DNA from: Epiperipatus broadwayi
Taxonomy: Eukaryota; Onychophora; Udeonychophora; Euonychophora; Peripatidae
NCBI GenBank assembly: GCA_028023455.1
Contig: JAQFVV010001052.1
Location: 58,683 to 122,682 of the forward strand
Direction of reading: 5' to 3'
DNA: 64,000 bases
The number at the start of each line of letters is the position of its first letter. The first letter of the stretch is position 1. The translations under genes and the position numbers were made by a program. The notes under the pieces were generated by a model. It did no database searches. It worked only from the letters and a program-made list of their open reading frames with translations, and had not been told where the DNA came from. Below, in pieces: positions 46,070 to 60,409 of the stretch.

Positions 46070-48985
46070 TTGATGTGATGTGATGCACTATGGTTTCTCC
46101 TTTATCAGAGTCAGGAATCTCTCAGCCACTATGATGAGACAAACCTGTTAGACTTTTTACCTTCCCATTCCAGTCCTTCCCATATTCTTCTTTATCCTGC
46201 TCCATCCGATTTCCACAACATAAGCTTTATTAATTCAATGGCCTTTATATCTAAATCTTCCTTATCTTTTCTCAAACCCAGCATACAAGCCAAAAACCCA
46301 CTTTCTGTATAATCACTTCATTTATATTTATTCTCCCATAACTTCCCTTTTGCACCCTTTTTGTTTGTAGGCATTTACATTCAATTAACAGATGCCTAAT
46401 ATTTTTTATGCCTTCCTTACATAACTTGCAGACTAAATCACTCATATTTTCCATTTATGTGCAGATTATCTAGTTGTTAAATATCTTACTTGAGTCTTGA
46501 ACAGTAAACTATTCTCCTGGCTATTACCATAAATTAACTCACAGCCAATATTCTGGTTACTTTTATATATATATTTAAACTCTTCTACTCTCCATACTAT
46601 TTTTCCATCTCCACAACTCCCTATTTTTTATTAATGCATCTATTCTTCTATCCCATTTGTTGCCACTATAATCCTCAACAATTCTAACATAATCATCCCA
46701 TCTTTTATATAAGAATACTGAAATAAAGTCTTTATCCAAATCTTCTGCATACTTTACTACCTTTCTCACCCATCTTGTTGCCTGTCCTTTACTCTCATAA
46801 TACAATTAAAAACTATTTTGGCTATTCTCTTATTATCCATAAATTGCAATCTACTGAACATTTTCATTTTTTTTTACATCTCTCATATAAAAACTTGACC
46901 ATCCTATTTCTCCTTCAATTGCCTCCTTTCCCATCCACACATCTACATCTAATGCATCTCTTCCCATTTCTATTTGTACATTTCCTAAGTAATCTAACAC
47001 CTCTTTAGTAACACAAACCTGCTATGGCTACTCTCTTCCATATAATTCTAGCTACATAATATTTATTATCTGAAAACACTGTTAATTTCTTTTCAGTCTC
47101 TTTTTTTTCTTTGCTTCATTTTTTTTTTTTTCCATTCATCCAAACAATCTCTCTGATTATTGAGGATGATTTATAAATAGTCACACCTATTCATCACATT
47201 TAACGTTATATCTCCAAATAAAAATTCTTTCTCTTGCCTTTCCCCAGCATTTATCATATTACTTTTGATTCTCCTTCACTAAATTTAATCCCCATCTCTT
47301 ATTCACCCTTGTGCATGCCATCAGCATAACTTCCATATCTTCTGTACTTTCTGTGCACAAGAAAATATCATCAAGTAAAAGACCTGATAATATATTTACT
47401 CACTTGCCACCTATTAGTATCTCTACCCCTCTTTCTAGTCTTTCTATTGCTTTCTCCATTTCTTCCAAATAAAACAAACAGAAAAATGGGTAACATAGGG
47501 CATCCTTGCCTTAGTCCCACTTCATTTTTTAACTTAAACTGATTCTATATTTACTAATTGATACATATAGGAATTATTTTCATACAATCTTTTAATTTTT
47601 AATAAGAGCCACTAAAGCTCCATTCATTTCCAAATTTACTAAACTTACCCATAATCTATATCTATTTACTCTATTATATGCCTTCTTTATAGCTATAAAA
47701 ATCAGCATGTCCATTAAAGTATGAAGATTGGCTATCTTAATATATATCTGAGCACTTATTGCATATATGTGTAGAGATGACAATCTGGATCAACTGATGA
47801 TTGCTGGTTTATATTGGTGATTATTTATCTTTTCAACATATGAGTTCGAGTGTATCAGTGTTATGAGATAGAGTGGTGGGTGGTGGGCCATGTGAAAGTC
47901 TGTGCTCATATACCCTATATATCACATACATTGATACAGGAATATAATAAGCCTGTATTTCAGTTATTATATAATTTCATGTTTGTTATCATTCTGTCCT
48001 TCACATCTAACATCTTTTTTATATCCATTATGTACTTATTTAAGATTATCCATTACTATATGCTTTCATGTTTGCTATTGCTCTGTTTTTCACATCTAAA
48101 ATCTTTTTATATCCATTACATATTTAAAATTATCTCTAATTCTTCTCTAGAACTACACTCTATTCACTCACCATCTAATAATACTATTTCTTTCTCCCCT
48201 ACATTCTTTCTTTTAATATATTTCCAAAAATTTTTATTCCCATTTCTTCCACTTTTATTAATATCCTTCAACAATTTACTATTTAATTTCATTCTCTCTA
48301 TTTAATTATCTACTTTAACCAACTTCTTTTTTAAAATACTTTTTCCATTTAATATTAACAATTTTTTCACTTTGCTTTTAATAGCACATTTATAATCTCT
48401 GCATGCTTTTTACCTCACTTTTATGCATTTACTAACTTTCACTTTTTTATTACTTATATTCTTTCTGAATATTCTCACCTAAAACCTTATTTGCCAATTT
48501 TTTTTACTTTACTACACCAGTTCTTATATTCATTCCCAACATACTCTTCCATGATTTCTTCTACTTTTATTTTATATTTTAACTTATTTTTATCATTTGC
48601 TCTACATACACATTTTTCACTATCCTTTCTCTTATTACTATTTTCCATTACATTACTAATCATTTCTATTATAAAGAAATTATGATCACTATTACATATT
48701 TTCTCTTTTTTATCAAACACCTTAATTTCCCATACTTTATTCATTCCTTTCTCTACTAATACATAATCTATTGTGTGAAATATATTATTTCTAGACTATG
48801 TGCATTTTCCATCATCAATATTTAATAAATTCCCAATGTTCAAATTCACTTTCTGACAAAAAATCATCAAAAGCTGTCCATTCTTGTTATCCACATCATC
48901 AATTTCTTCAATATGCCAATTCATATTCCCTATAACCATTATTTTCTTCCCTTTTTTAAAAAACTCAGTATATATTTGTGATATA
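46070..48985 (-). mobile_element. LINE copy A (unassigned clade), minus strand
   Basis: Read on the minus strand from 48985: endonuclease remnants (VIGNMNWHIEEIDDVDNKNG in the frame 48796-48996, and SDHNFFIIEM in 48487-48744), a long Lys-rich linker, RT motif A at 47592-47783 as FIAIKKAYNRVNRYRLW (the usual motif A Asp is not kept), a motif C trace LLLDDIFLC near 47365-47390, and a C-terminal frame at 46272-46454 with C-x2-C and H-x4-C (LVCKLCKEGIKNIRHLLIEC). The 3' end lies at 46070 in a TGATG repeat. It is 5'-truncated where copy B begins. Confidence 0.75.
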
Positions 48986-50245
48986 ATATGATGCACTGTG
49001 ATTTCTTATATGGAATCAGGAATCTTTCAGCCACTATGCTCAAAAAAACCTGTTAGCCACTTTACCTTCCCTTTCCATTTCCCACCCTGAGTTTTCCATA
49101 TTCTTCTCTATCCTGCTCCATCCCATTCCCACAATATAATCTTTATCAACTCCATAGCCTTTATATCTACCCCTCCCCTCTTACAAACACTTTGTTTATA
49201 CTGTAATTATTCTTCCACAACTTAATTATTTGTACTCTTTCTGGCTTTCAGGCATTTTCATTCAATTAATAGATGCCTAATATTTTCTATGCCTTCCCTA
49301 CAACTTGCTGACTAAGTCACCCACATTTCTCATGTTTCTAAAGATCCTGTTCGAGACTTAAACAGTAAACTACTTTCTTGCTATTATCATAAATTTACTC
49401 ACACCACAATATTCCATTTACTTCTATATATATTTAAACTCTTTTTACTCTCCATACTAATTCTCCACTTCTCCATCTCCCTATTCTTTATTAATGCATC
49501 TATTCTTCTCTCCCATTCCTTACCACTATATTACTCAACAATTCTAACACAATCGTCTAACCTTTTTATAAGTATATTGACATAAATTCTTTATCCAAAT
49601 CTTTTACATACCATATTACCTTTCTCACCCATCTTGTTGCCTGCCCTTTACTCATAAATCAATTAAATACTATTTTGGCTATTCTTTTATTATCCATAAA
49701 TTGAAATCTACCAAACATTTTCATTTTGTTTTTTGCATTTCTCATATAAAAACTTGACCATCTCATTTTGCCTTGAATTGCCTTCTTTGCCATACACACA
49801 TCTGCATCTATTGCATGTCTTCCTACTTCTCTTTGTATTTTTTCTAAGTAATCTATTACCCCTTTACTAACACATAACACAACATTACCATATGTTAACC
49901 CTGTTACTGCCATTCCCTTCCATACAATTCTAGCTACATCATATTTATTATATGAAAACAATGTTAATTTCTTTATCAATCTCTTTCATTTCTTTGCTTT
50001 ATTTATCAATTTTTTCTCCCATTTATCCAAGCAATTTCTCTGATTACCTAAGATGATTCCCAAATAGTTATACCTATTCACCAAAATTAAACTTTATATC
50101 AGCCAATAAAAAATTTTCTCTTTCCCCAGTAGTAATTATCATTTTTATTTTTTCCTCACTAAATTTAATCCCATCTTTAATCCCATCTTTTTACCCACCT
50201 TTGTGCATGTCCTGAGCATAACTTCCATATCTTCCCTTCATAGTA
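48986..50245 (-). mobile_element. LINE copy B, same family, adjacent
   Basis: A second 3' end of the same LINE starts at 48986: the ATGATGCACTGTGATTTC region matches 46076 onward, and the two copies stay collinear up to the CATAACTTCCATATCTTC block at 50220-50240 (47320 in copy A). The best frame is 49659-49979 (GLTYGNVVLCVSKGV, then QREVGRHAIDAD, then MRWSSFYMRN), a post-RT region. It stops within the RT, before motif A. Copy B lies exactly at the 5' border of copy A, so either it inserted there or it arose by a tandem event. Confidence 0.75.
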
Positions 50246-50540
50246 TCACTTCAGTAGCTCCATACAGTGTGTAATAGCAGAAACTGAAACAAAATGGAAG
50301 CATGGAGCATCAATTATACCAATACCAAAAGCTGCATTAATTTATACTGAATTTTCAAGCACCATAGCTTATTAAAGTTAATGAGAAAGCTTTCAATATA
50401 AATGATTAGGTAAAATTATATTAACATATGGCAAGCAATGCCAAATTATCTTTGATGATCAAAATATCATTGTTTTATTATAGTATGCTAATGCTTTTAT
50501 TGCAAATATGCACTTTAAAATATGAGCTCTTTTTTATTTT

Positions 50541-50853
<313 letters not shown>

Positions 50854-53014
50854 AAGTACAAAAAGTATAAATAATAATATGATTAATTTAGACTTAAATC
50901 AAATAAATGTATTATTTTATTTTTGTAAGGTCATTAGCACGAATATATGTATTTGCAATTTGATTTAAAACATTCACTTTCAAAATAGCCAAAAGGATTT
51001 TGTGTATTTTCGATCAAGTTTGTGTCACATTTTTGTGTTTCTCTGTAACATTGTTTTGCAGATACTGCTACGTATCATTTGAGATTAATAAATTTAGTAA
51101 AAAAAATTGGTTGAAATGGATTTTTTTTTAATTAATCTTTTCTTGATTAGTTGTATTAGTTATAATTAATACTATTAACAAACAACGATAAAGTAATTAT
51201 TTTACACATTATTGAAAATAATTTGACTTTTTTAGTTATTAATTACGATTTACATTTTATAGTACTGTATGTTTAAATTTAATTAAATAAAAATTTGAAT
51301 TTTTTTTAAGTTCGTTACTAATTCTTTTTCTTCTCTCTTTGTTCTGAAAATAAGTTTGTAATCATTTCTGGATATATATATATGTAAAAAATAATCTTAA
51401 AAGTAAATGAGTGACATAAATAATTTTAAATGATCTTCTAATGTTCGAATGTCAGAAAAATGTTTTGATTTGATAACAGATATGTAAACTGTAGCAAAAA
51501 AAAATCATTTAATAACTCAAACATGCTTCCTTTCATGTAATATTTTTAAATATAGATAGCTTTAATAATTGCAAAAATCCAATGCTACAAGGATATTTAT
51601 ATATATTAATGTACACATGTGAGCGTATTTTGTTTTTCTATATATATAGAAAGTTATTTATAGTGAAGGAGGTTGTAGTATTATGAAACTTTTTTATCAT
51701 CGCTATTTGTGTATATATTTACAATTACCACTGATAGATTATTCTAGATTTGATTTTATTTTTAACCTGAGCGTAGATTGATATTCATTTACCAATCTTG
51801 ATGATTGGATAATGTAACTGGGAAAAATATTCATTATTTATAGCAACATCTGACTTTTTTCTATATTATTTTAAAAATTATTAGACAATAATACAATGGT
51901 TTATTGTAAGAAAGGTTTTATAAGAAGTTTGATCACTTGAGCAGACTACAATATGGAGGATATTAATCAATTAATTTGCGTACTAGAGGGTGGAGTACTC
52001 AATATTGTCATGTTCCAAGAACATTTTCCTTTTATTGGACATTTTTCAAACTAAAAATATTGATTAGACAAAAAATTGAGTTTTTTTATTTATTTATAAA
52101 TATTTTAATATTTATATTTTTCAGCTAATTAATTAAAATAAAAATCAATGTTTAATATATATATATGTGATATATGGTGATCTTTTTAAAATGCAATAAT
52201 AAATATAACTTAAATTTTTTATTGGCTTATTATAAAAATAATATTATTTAAGTTTATTCTTTATAAAATGATTTTCACAATTTTTCTAATCTAAACATGC
52301 AAATCAAATAAAATTTAATAAAAGAACAATAAATAGAATATAATGGATTGAAGGGTTTAAAGTAATAATCATATTAGTTTATATGTAATATTAAAATGAC
52401 ATAACAATCAATGTAACTATAATTTAATGATTGAATAAATGTGCATTTATTTATTCTATGCTATTTTATAAGTTAAACGTGTATTATTTTAAAATTGTGG
52501 TTTAAGGTTATTGTAAATTTGAAAGAAAATATTTGTTATTGTGAGGGTAAATGAATAAACAAACAAAATAAAAATGATTTATTTTAATATTTGTAACTTA
52601 AATATTTATGGAAATGTAATATTATTTTAAATTCTACTATTTGTTAAAATGTGAGCAGTATTAAAGTAATTTTAGTAGAAGTAATGTAAGGACTTTGTTG
52701 TTGTACCCCACTAGGTGTCCTATCAAAACTGCAGAAACCCTGATAGAAGGGAACTCTTTACCTAGGTTTCATGATGTCAGTAGAAACCTTTAAATAAAGG
52801 TGCTGTAGCTAAATCATTCTTTTTTACCTGTTATTCATTTGTTTGTTTAACTATGTGAATATTTTAAATAGTTATATTGGATTGTTGCTATTTTAACATG
52901 AATGGTACAAATTTTACAAACCATTTCTCCTTTGGGCAAAGGTATCATTTAAAACTGTCAGCAAAACAAACAATATCTGGAAATTTCATAACAACTAAAA
53001 AATGCACAAATAAA
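50854..53014. other. Gene-less AT-rich stretch
   Basis: No gene is seen. A short less AT-rich piece at 52690-52810 contains an inverted pair (AACCCTGATAGAAGGG and surrounding) but no recognised family. Confidence 0.45.
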
Positions 53015-53035
53015 TGAAACTAAAATGTTGTTCTT
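53015..53035. repeat. TSD of L1/Tx1-like element, left copy
   Basis: This 21-nt sequence starting TGAAACTAAAATG is repeated exactly at 59056-59076. Confidence 0.92.
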
Positions 53036-53148
53036 CAAAACAATGTGAACGATAGCTCGCATCAAAATTGAAATCAGCAGGACAGGGAGTATCAAACCCC
53101 ATTCCAAACCCCTAAATACAAGGTAAGAGAAGTTTTATATATTTAAAA

Positions 53149-55639
53149 ATGGAATGTGATAATGATATAGATAATATACATAGCAATTCAAGCTTAAATT
53201 GTCACACTCAGTCGTTCAACAGAAACGATAGCCGAAATCTTCATAGCTATAATAACAAATCTCAGGCTCCATCTGAGTTCAAAAACCTTCCCATTAGCAA
53301 TGCTAAGCACCAAATAATTACTGACAACATTAAAATGCAAGAAATTATACAAACTTCATCAGTTATATGCAATAGCGTTGGTTTCCCATCGGGCGAAATA
53401 ACAGCCAATATTAATAATACATACGAAAACAGTAACAACACTCACTGTATTTCCCAAACTCCTTTAGAAGTAAATAAACACAATTTATCCACAACCGCGA
53501 AACACACTCAGAATAATTTGGAACAAAAAATAAAATATCAGCAAAATCTATCTGAAGAAAGGAAAAAAAATTTTTTTAAATCACCAGAGGTCACCAAATT
53601 CGCTGCTGTATCACCAGAGACTGTCAACAGTATTTCGGGAGAAAAAAACGAAATAACAGATAAAAAAAAAATCAACAAAACCCATTCACAAACAAATGAA
53701 AATTTCAAACTAAATGAACCTTTAATATCTACATCGTTCGCACATTTCAAAACAGACTCACAAATAACCTCCCAAAAAAATCTATATCCTACGCTAACGC
53801 TTTAAGTATCAACAAAGACGTTAAAACCACAGAGACTAACTCGGTCAGCAATATTAATGAAATGCTTATAGGCATATCAGAATATGAAAGAGAAATCACA
53901 ACAGAAGACAATCAACACCCCCAATCAATTAAGATATTAAATTATAATAATATTACCGATGAAATGCATCAAAACATAAACTTTAATTTCAACAAAACTA
54001 TTCCAAACATGCTCTATAAATCTTTCCAAAATTATTACAATGACAAAACTCTAATCCTAGCAGTAACGAATGAAAACTTATCATTATACAAATTCCCCAT
54101 GGAGCATTTATATTCCGTAATTAAACAACATGATTCAGAGTTGGGGATTTATCAAATACTAACACATCCTAATGACAGATATGTGGCAATAGAATTTAAG
54201 ACCTGGGCAGACAGGCTCCAATTTAAAAACAATATTAAAATACTGGAAATAAAATACTTTGCACTGTAGAAATGAACAGACCTATGATACTACAAGGGAA
54301 AATCAAAAACTGCCTAACAAGATTCACTGAACAAGAGCTCAAAAATATCCTCAATCCCTACGGCACTGTATCAAAATTTAAATTCCTTCCAGACCCCATC
54401 TTGAATGGAAACATAATATCAAATGCAGCAATCTTCTCACTAGCCATGAAAAAAATGTTTCTCCCACTGACATCCCTACTGTAGTTAATGCAAGAGGTTC
54501 ACCAATGGTCTTAACATTCAGGGGGGTGCGGCCTCAGTGCTTTCACTGTTTACAAAGGACACACTTTATAAAAGACTGTTTGGCACGTATCTGCACTACC
54601 TGCAATCAAAAGAAAGGCAAGTTCCACCGCTGCAATGGAAAGAATATAGAAACAACAACAACTACAGACACCAAACAGTCACCTAAAACAGACAATAATA
54701 TTAAAAACCACACTGATAAACACAGGGCTTCAACATCAAACTATACCGAATCTATAGACATAACTCCCACAGATGTAACACCAGACCACATAATATCTAG
54801 AGATGAAGATCAAGATGAAAATCTTTCCCAACAAACTGAAATGGAATTCCACAACAATACAACCAAAAATAGAAATGATAAACAAACAACTACATCAAGT
54901 ACACCTCATTTCATTTCAAATCAATACACAGATAATATTCAGTCAATAAACAGTACAACATTGGAAAAAAAGGGCTATGAATCAATGCTTGACAATCCTT
55001 CAGACTTGAAATCACTTCCAATAGAAGAAACAGACACCAGAATAAAATAACACCCAATCACCTAGAAAGTCACAAAGTAAACAAAATACAATAACTCCAC
55101 ATCCTCAAAAAGAAAGTAGCAAAACCAATAAACCAAGGAAAAAATTCAATCCAGCACACACCAAAACTCCAAACCTGGGGGAAAAGGATGGTTTATCTGG
55201 ACATTGGAATCAGGATCTTTCACAAGAAGTAGAGCTAACACGACAAGCTATACCAAATATTAATAAACGGAAATCAGATGTTCCGGATAAATCAAGCTCA
55301 GATGACGATATAAATTCTGGGTTTATAACACAACTACCTACATTAAAACCAGATTCACAAGAATCACAAAGTAAACTCAAAGTGTCATGGGAAAAAAAGA
55401 AAAGAAAAACCTCTGAGCACTCTGATACAGATTCAGCACCAATGGATGATGATCCCTATTTGGAATTACCAGATTCTATGGAAAATGAGGACCTTCCAGT
55501 ACTCATGGAATCAAATCTACATCAACTCTCATTGGAAGAAGCATCAGATCAAGAAACCAATTATAGTCATTTACTTCCAAATTCTCCCCGAGACCAGGGG
55601 CCGGCTGGAGGGACAGGGACACTATATTATGAACTATAA
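53149..55639 (+). pseudogene. LINE ORF1 (RNA-binding, CCHC knuckle), frameshifted
   Basis: The reading frame starts at the first ATG (53149) and can be followed through four shifts. 53149-53805 is an Asn/Ser/Thr-rich disordered region. A shift in an A7 run near 53771 leads to 53862-54269. Then 54272-54484 holds an RRM-like stretch (TRFTEQELKNILNPYGTV). 54505-55050 holds the zinc knuckle CFHCLQRTHFIKDC and a second Cys/His cluster (CTTCNQKKGKFHRC). The last part (about 55050-55639) is Ser/Asp/Glu-rich with a KKKRK basic patch. This domain order (gag-like region, knuckle, low-complexity tail) is that of Tx1-type ORF1 proteins, which coat the element RNA. Not translatable as one protein now. Confidence 0.85.
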
Positions 55640-58600
55640 AATTGCAGGGATTAATGTCTGTGGCCTCAACTCATTGGCCCATGCTCACGCAATTAGAAAT
55701 TGGATAAGCATTAACTCTTCCCACATTCTTCTAATGGGGGAAACCAAATTCCATAACAACACTGACACTAAAATAGAAACATTAATTGCCACTATGGGCT
55801 TCACTAAATTTTCAGTTGGACACTCAGCAGCTGGAGGGGTTGGAGTATTAATTAACAAAAAATTTCCTCCAAACAAATTCTGTATTCTCTATTTGGATAA
55901 CAACTTAATCTTATTAGAAATAGACTATTGGGGCTACAGCATAAATCTAGCTTATATATACACTTCAAACAATCCTACTATCTATCACAAAAAATTCAGA
56001 TTTTAAATGCTATCCTTAGCAACAAATCAGGCTCTTTACTAATATTGGGAGATTTTAACACCACATATGGTCGCTTTAACCTAAAATTTCTTCCACTGAT
56101 AAATAGAAACTTGATGTGTGGGGAAGGATTCCTTCCTCCCGGATCCTACTCCTTTTACACCAAATCCCACCAAACCCTAATAGACCTATTATATTATTCA
56201 CCAGATTTACATTTTCATCTAAATGCAAAACTTTTACCGGTGTCGTTTTCGGACCATATGGCCCTTGTAGTTACTCTTGAAACCATGGCTGACCTCCCAA
56301 CCCCAGAGGCTCTTCACAAAACCATGCGGATGGTAACAAAATCAAACATGACAGAGGCCATAGTGTCCGAATCTTATATATATTTTCACAAAATCAACAT
56401 CCTTTCAAGACCAGCTGAAGAAGCCTGGTTTTCATTTATAGGCATCCTACAGACAATATTAAAACACCACACCACGAAAGTCAAAGGCCCTAATGGCCTC
56501 TTCAGAGATCTTCTACAAATAGAGAATCAGCTTCAGATGCTCCAAAGTCAACCTATCAAAACACAAGATATATATAGTCTTAAAAACCTATACCGATCAA
56601 GACAAAAATCCCTGGCAGAATACCTATCCATTAGGAGAGCCAAATGTTATTTATCACAACAACATCACTGAACAAAAGGCTACTTGAGATGGGCACTTGG
56701 AGGGAAAAATAACAAAACCACTCCCACCTCCATCATTGCAGATGGGAAAACCTTACTGGGAACACCTATGATGAACACAATAAAAGAACACTTCCGGCAA
56801 AGAATGCAAACCGCAACCTTCAATGGCACACAACCCTGGTCTGAAGTTGATCCACAGGCACCACATGGGATCACAGAAAACCTACTCCAACAGAAAATAT
56901 CTTCCCTTCCAGATGGTGTACATCCTGGATTACATGGGATTCCCAGATTCCTATTCCTACACCTCAATCAATTTGCAATTCCCATAATGAAGAAGATGGT
57001 GGATTACCTAGCAACTGGTAATAGAGTGATACCTAACCTTTACCCAGTGGTGCTAGTTCCATTTATTAAAAAAAAAAATCAGGTTATGGATCTCGCAAAC
57101 ATCAGACCTATTTCCATGACACCCCTGTTAATTAAAATTGTAGAGTCTGTGATCAAAGACCTCATCCAACCAAACGTCTTAAAGCACATATCTAAAAACC
57201 AATATGCCAAAAAGGGATCCTCTGCTGCACATGCAATGGGCAACATAATCTCCATCATTGACTATGTCAGAATCCACCGGAAGTCAGGACTGATAGCTAT
57301 TCAACTGGACATTGCTACAGCCTTTGACTCGGTACATATAGACATACTCTTAAATATTTTGGCCGAGTATGATGTTCCTGCAGCTGCTGTCCAGATCATA
57401 AGCAACTTACTATACAACAGAGAAATTTTTATCACTATGGATGGTAATATCACCTCCGGATTTAAACCGATACAAGCTCTCCCTCAGGGTTCCCCTCTCA
57501 GTGCCCTATGTTTCATCGCCTATATAAATCCTCTCCTGATGGATTTGGAAAAAAATCTACCAGGTCTTTTTATACCCAATTTAAGCAGAGAATTCAACAC
57601 GTTTGCCTACATGGATGATGTAATGATCATCCTACCATCAAGAAAACATATTCCTTTGCTACAAACAATATTAAGCTGCTATTCTGAGAAATACAGGCTG
57701 CAATTCAACCCCAGCAAGTCTGCCTTCTGGCAAATTGTTTCAGGAAAGAAAATTAACACCCTCTTCTCTGCCAAGCCACAGAGATATCTTGGGTTTCCCA
57801 TATTCAAATCTACCACAGCAATGACCAAAGAGATTCAGGATAATATCCTAGAAACAACAAACAAATTCATCACTTCCTTGTCACAAGTCTACCTTTCCCT
57901 CCCTGGCAAGGTAGCACTAATTAACATGAATGTGATGCCAAAAATAGTATACTTTCTTCCATTTATCAAATGCAACAAAAGCTTCATAAATAAAATAAAT
58001 GGCTTGTGCTCAAGGCTTTTCTGGAAAGGTAAAACAGTTGCGATCAGCCTCAAAGGCACTCAGCGACCAAGGAAGCTAAATGGTCTTGCTCTCCACTCCA
58101 TTCAGGCATTGATTTACTAAAAAACCCACAATGTCATACACAACTTGGTAGCATCATATGGTTTTAACACAATTCTCCAAAAAACTTTCCTTCAAAAGGT
58201 AACACCCACTGACCGACCCCCACCAGACAGACAAACATGGATCACCAGAAACACAAGCTTTATCAAACAGCACTGCCCAATAAATGACTCCACATTCAAT
58301 TCTAAAATATCATTATGGCAAGCATACACAATCCTCCATCCAATCTTACATCCTATAATCAATACATTTTATTACAATAATCAGAAACTGGTATCCAACT
58401 TTAAAAGATGGAGTCTAGAGGCCAAATACTTAGACTTCCTCATTAAATACAACATTAATAGACTATCTACTAATCACTTCCTCTTTTACAAACGTGGTCA
58501 CAACATAGACCCTACTTGCAGCATTTGCATGAACGGCGATGAGACATTGGAACACCTTTTCTCACAATGTATGGGATTCAGAGTGATCCGAGAAATCATA

Positions 58601-58864
58601 CTCTCCAACACCAAGATAGATTTCCAACTGATTTCATCTCTGAAAGATAGTATCAATACTAAAACCTATCCAATAATACATCTCTCGGTGTTTTTGAACT
58701 ATGCCATATGGGTTACATGTTGTAAACTAATCATGGAACACCCACAACCTAATATAAAACAGGTTTTTTCCAAAACAATGATTAAAATCCAGAAGAGAGA
58801 TCAACTCCTGGCATTGTTGAAAACATTTGAAGACACTTGGACATTATACACTATGCCAAACTAA
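55629..58864 (+). pseudogene. LINE ORF2 (endonuclease plus reverse transcriptase)
   Basis: ATG at 55629 overlaps the last 11 nt of ORF1. Endonuclease blocks are INVCGLNS, LMGETKF, LILGDFNTTYG and SFSDHMALV, the His/Asp residues of an AP-type nuclease. RT blocks are ANIRPISMTP, motif A IQLDIATAFDSV, LPQGSPLSALCF (motif B) and FAYMDDVMII (motif C, catalytic DD intact), then RYLGFPIF and SLPGKVALINMNVMPK, typical of the L1 group. C-terminal CSICMNGDETLEHLFSQC has C-x2-C-x8-H-x4-C spacing. Three lesions break it: a frameshift in an A6 run near 55987, TGA at 56669-56671 and TAA at 58118-58120. Ends at TAA 58862-58864; about 1,080 codons if joined. Confidence 0.9.
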
Positions 58865-59055
58865 CAACAAGGCAAAGGGGGGGGGAGGATAACAATCAGA
58901 TAACAAATATGTGAAAGATCTAATGTTCATACCATATTGGGCAACATAGACTCATCAGAACCCAAACGGAAATAACAAGATAGTTAGAACAACAATGTAA
59001 ACCCCAATTGTATGATTACACATCACTGTATACATTAGAAATAATAAATTATTAT

Positions 59056-59076
59056 TGAAACTAAAATGTTGTTCTT
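59056..59076. repeat. TSD of L1/Tx1-like element, right copy
   Basis: Exact copy of 53015-53035. Confidence 0.92.
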
Positions 59077-59737
59077 AAAATAGCAAATCTACTAAATTAC
59101 TTAAATGAATGCTATTCAATATATAACATATTTACTAAAAATAGAAAATTTCCTGGGAATAATCTATTGTGTGAATACCTGTGCACTGGATATATTTTAA
59201 AGATACAGTTATTACAAATTAACAGACTAAAAATGTTTTCTTTAAAACTATCAAAATCTCTTAGAATGCTGCTAATGTTATATTATAATATAGTTACTAA
59301 ATGGTGAAAACACCTTATTTTGGACATTATTTATTATGTCAAATACTGCACTAATGGATTTATTTTAAAAAATATTTTGTAATAAATTGTTTACACCATT
59401 CTTTGGATATTATATAAAGAAGTACCAAAGGATTGATATGTTAATCTTGACTAATCTTCTAGTAAATATACATATCAGAATTTTATTTTCATGGGAAGTA
59501 AAAGGACAATTAAAGAACTTTAATTTCTGAGATTTATTTATTGTATTCTATTATTGATTTAATATTATTAATAAAATTTAATCCTCTTAATGACAGCTAA
59601 TGAAAAGATAAATAATCATAAGACTTTGTTATGCAGGTATTTTACTGTTGAAGTAGATAATTATATCTAATATCATAATATTATTTGTATGTGTGCATAT
59701 TTGTTTAAGGGTGGGGTTGTTTCTTTAAAATTTATAG
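59077..59737. other. Gene-less AT-rich stretch
   Basis: No gene or repeat is recognised between the LINE and the HHR-B element. Confidence 0.5.
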
Positions 59738-59865
59738 CTAAATTAATATTATTAAAACAGGCAAAACTCTCCAGACAGTAGTGTCACTCAGTGCAAGACA
59801 GAATAATCAATGGATGCCAGAAGACTTGCACATAAAATCCTTATCTAGTGCCTACTCATTCAATA

Positions 59866-59907
59866 TCCCCAGACTAGTTTCTAATTTGTAGCTTTCATCA
59901 ATGAGGA
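59866..59907 (-). ncRNA. Degenerate hammerhead-like motif (HHR-B, left half)
   Basis: On the minus strand: TCCTCA, TTGATGA, an imperfect helix II, GAAA, palindromic ACTAGT, C, TGGGGA. The C3 core base is T in this copy; helix I keeps six pairs including one G-U. Confidence 0.45.
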
Positions 59908-60367
59908 GTCTTGGATCTGAGAGCACTGCATCTAGATCTTAGGATATAATGCAACCCCCCAGCAGCTATTTTTTATCTCTACTTAACTACAAAACTACAA
60001 GTCTAAAATTGAAAACACAATAATATTTTCAATCCAAGATCATTAGCTTATATAATCATATAGGTCTAAACTCAGTTCAGTACCCATATATTTTGGTGCC
60101 TTTGGTTCTTTAATAATCATAGCCACCACTATCCTACTAGGCAGGATTAGTATTAAACCACTAAACATCACACGATCACCATTTCTTATGCTTTCTCTTA
60201 ACTGTTATTATGCTTTCATCAGGATTACATAAGCTAATGAGCTTGGATTGAAAATATTGTTTTTTTCAATTTTAGACTCATAGTTTAGTAGTTAAGTAAA
60301 AATAAAAGATGGATGCTGGAGGGTTGTATTAGATCCCAAGATGGTGCAGTGCTCTCAGACCCAAGGG

Positions 60368-60409
60368 TCCTCACTGATGAAAACCCCAAGCTAGAAACTT
60401 ATCTGATGA
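60368..60409 (+). ncRNA. Hammerhead-like motif (HHR-B, right half)
   Basis: TCCTCA is followed by an intact CTGATGA (60374-60380) and GAAA (60394-60397). The helix II equivalent is weakened (AACC/GCTA), the palindrome is changed to ACTTAT, and helix I has one mismatch. Of the HHR-B copies it best keeps the two core boxes. Confidence 0.45.

Larger units (their letters stand above)
53036..59055 (+). mobile_element. Full-length L1/Tx1-like LINE
   Basis: This 6,020-bp element has a short 5' UTR (to 53148), ORF1 with a zinc knuckle, an overlapping ORF2 with endonuclease, RT and C-terminal Cys/His motif, and a 3' UTR containing a G10 run (about 58876-58885). It ends in an AATAATAAATTATTA sequence. 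A perfect 21-nt TSD shows a complete target-primed insertion. Composition is less AT-rich than the flanks. The perfect TSD together with several frameshifts and stops is a slight mismatch in apparent age, discussed in the findings. Confidence 0.92.

Noticed and set aside
55629-58864. Alternative genetic code explaining in-frame TGA and TAA
   Set aside because: Both TGA and TAA, plus frameshifts, interrupt several unrelated elements; decay or read error is simpler.
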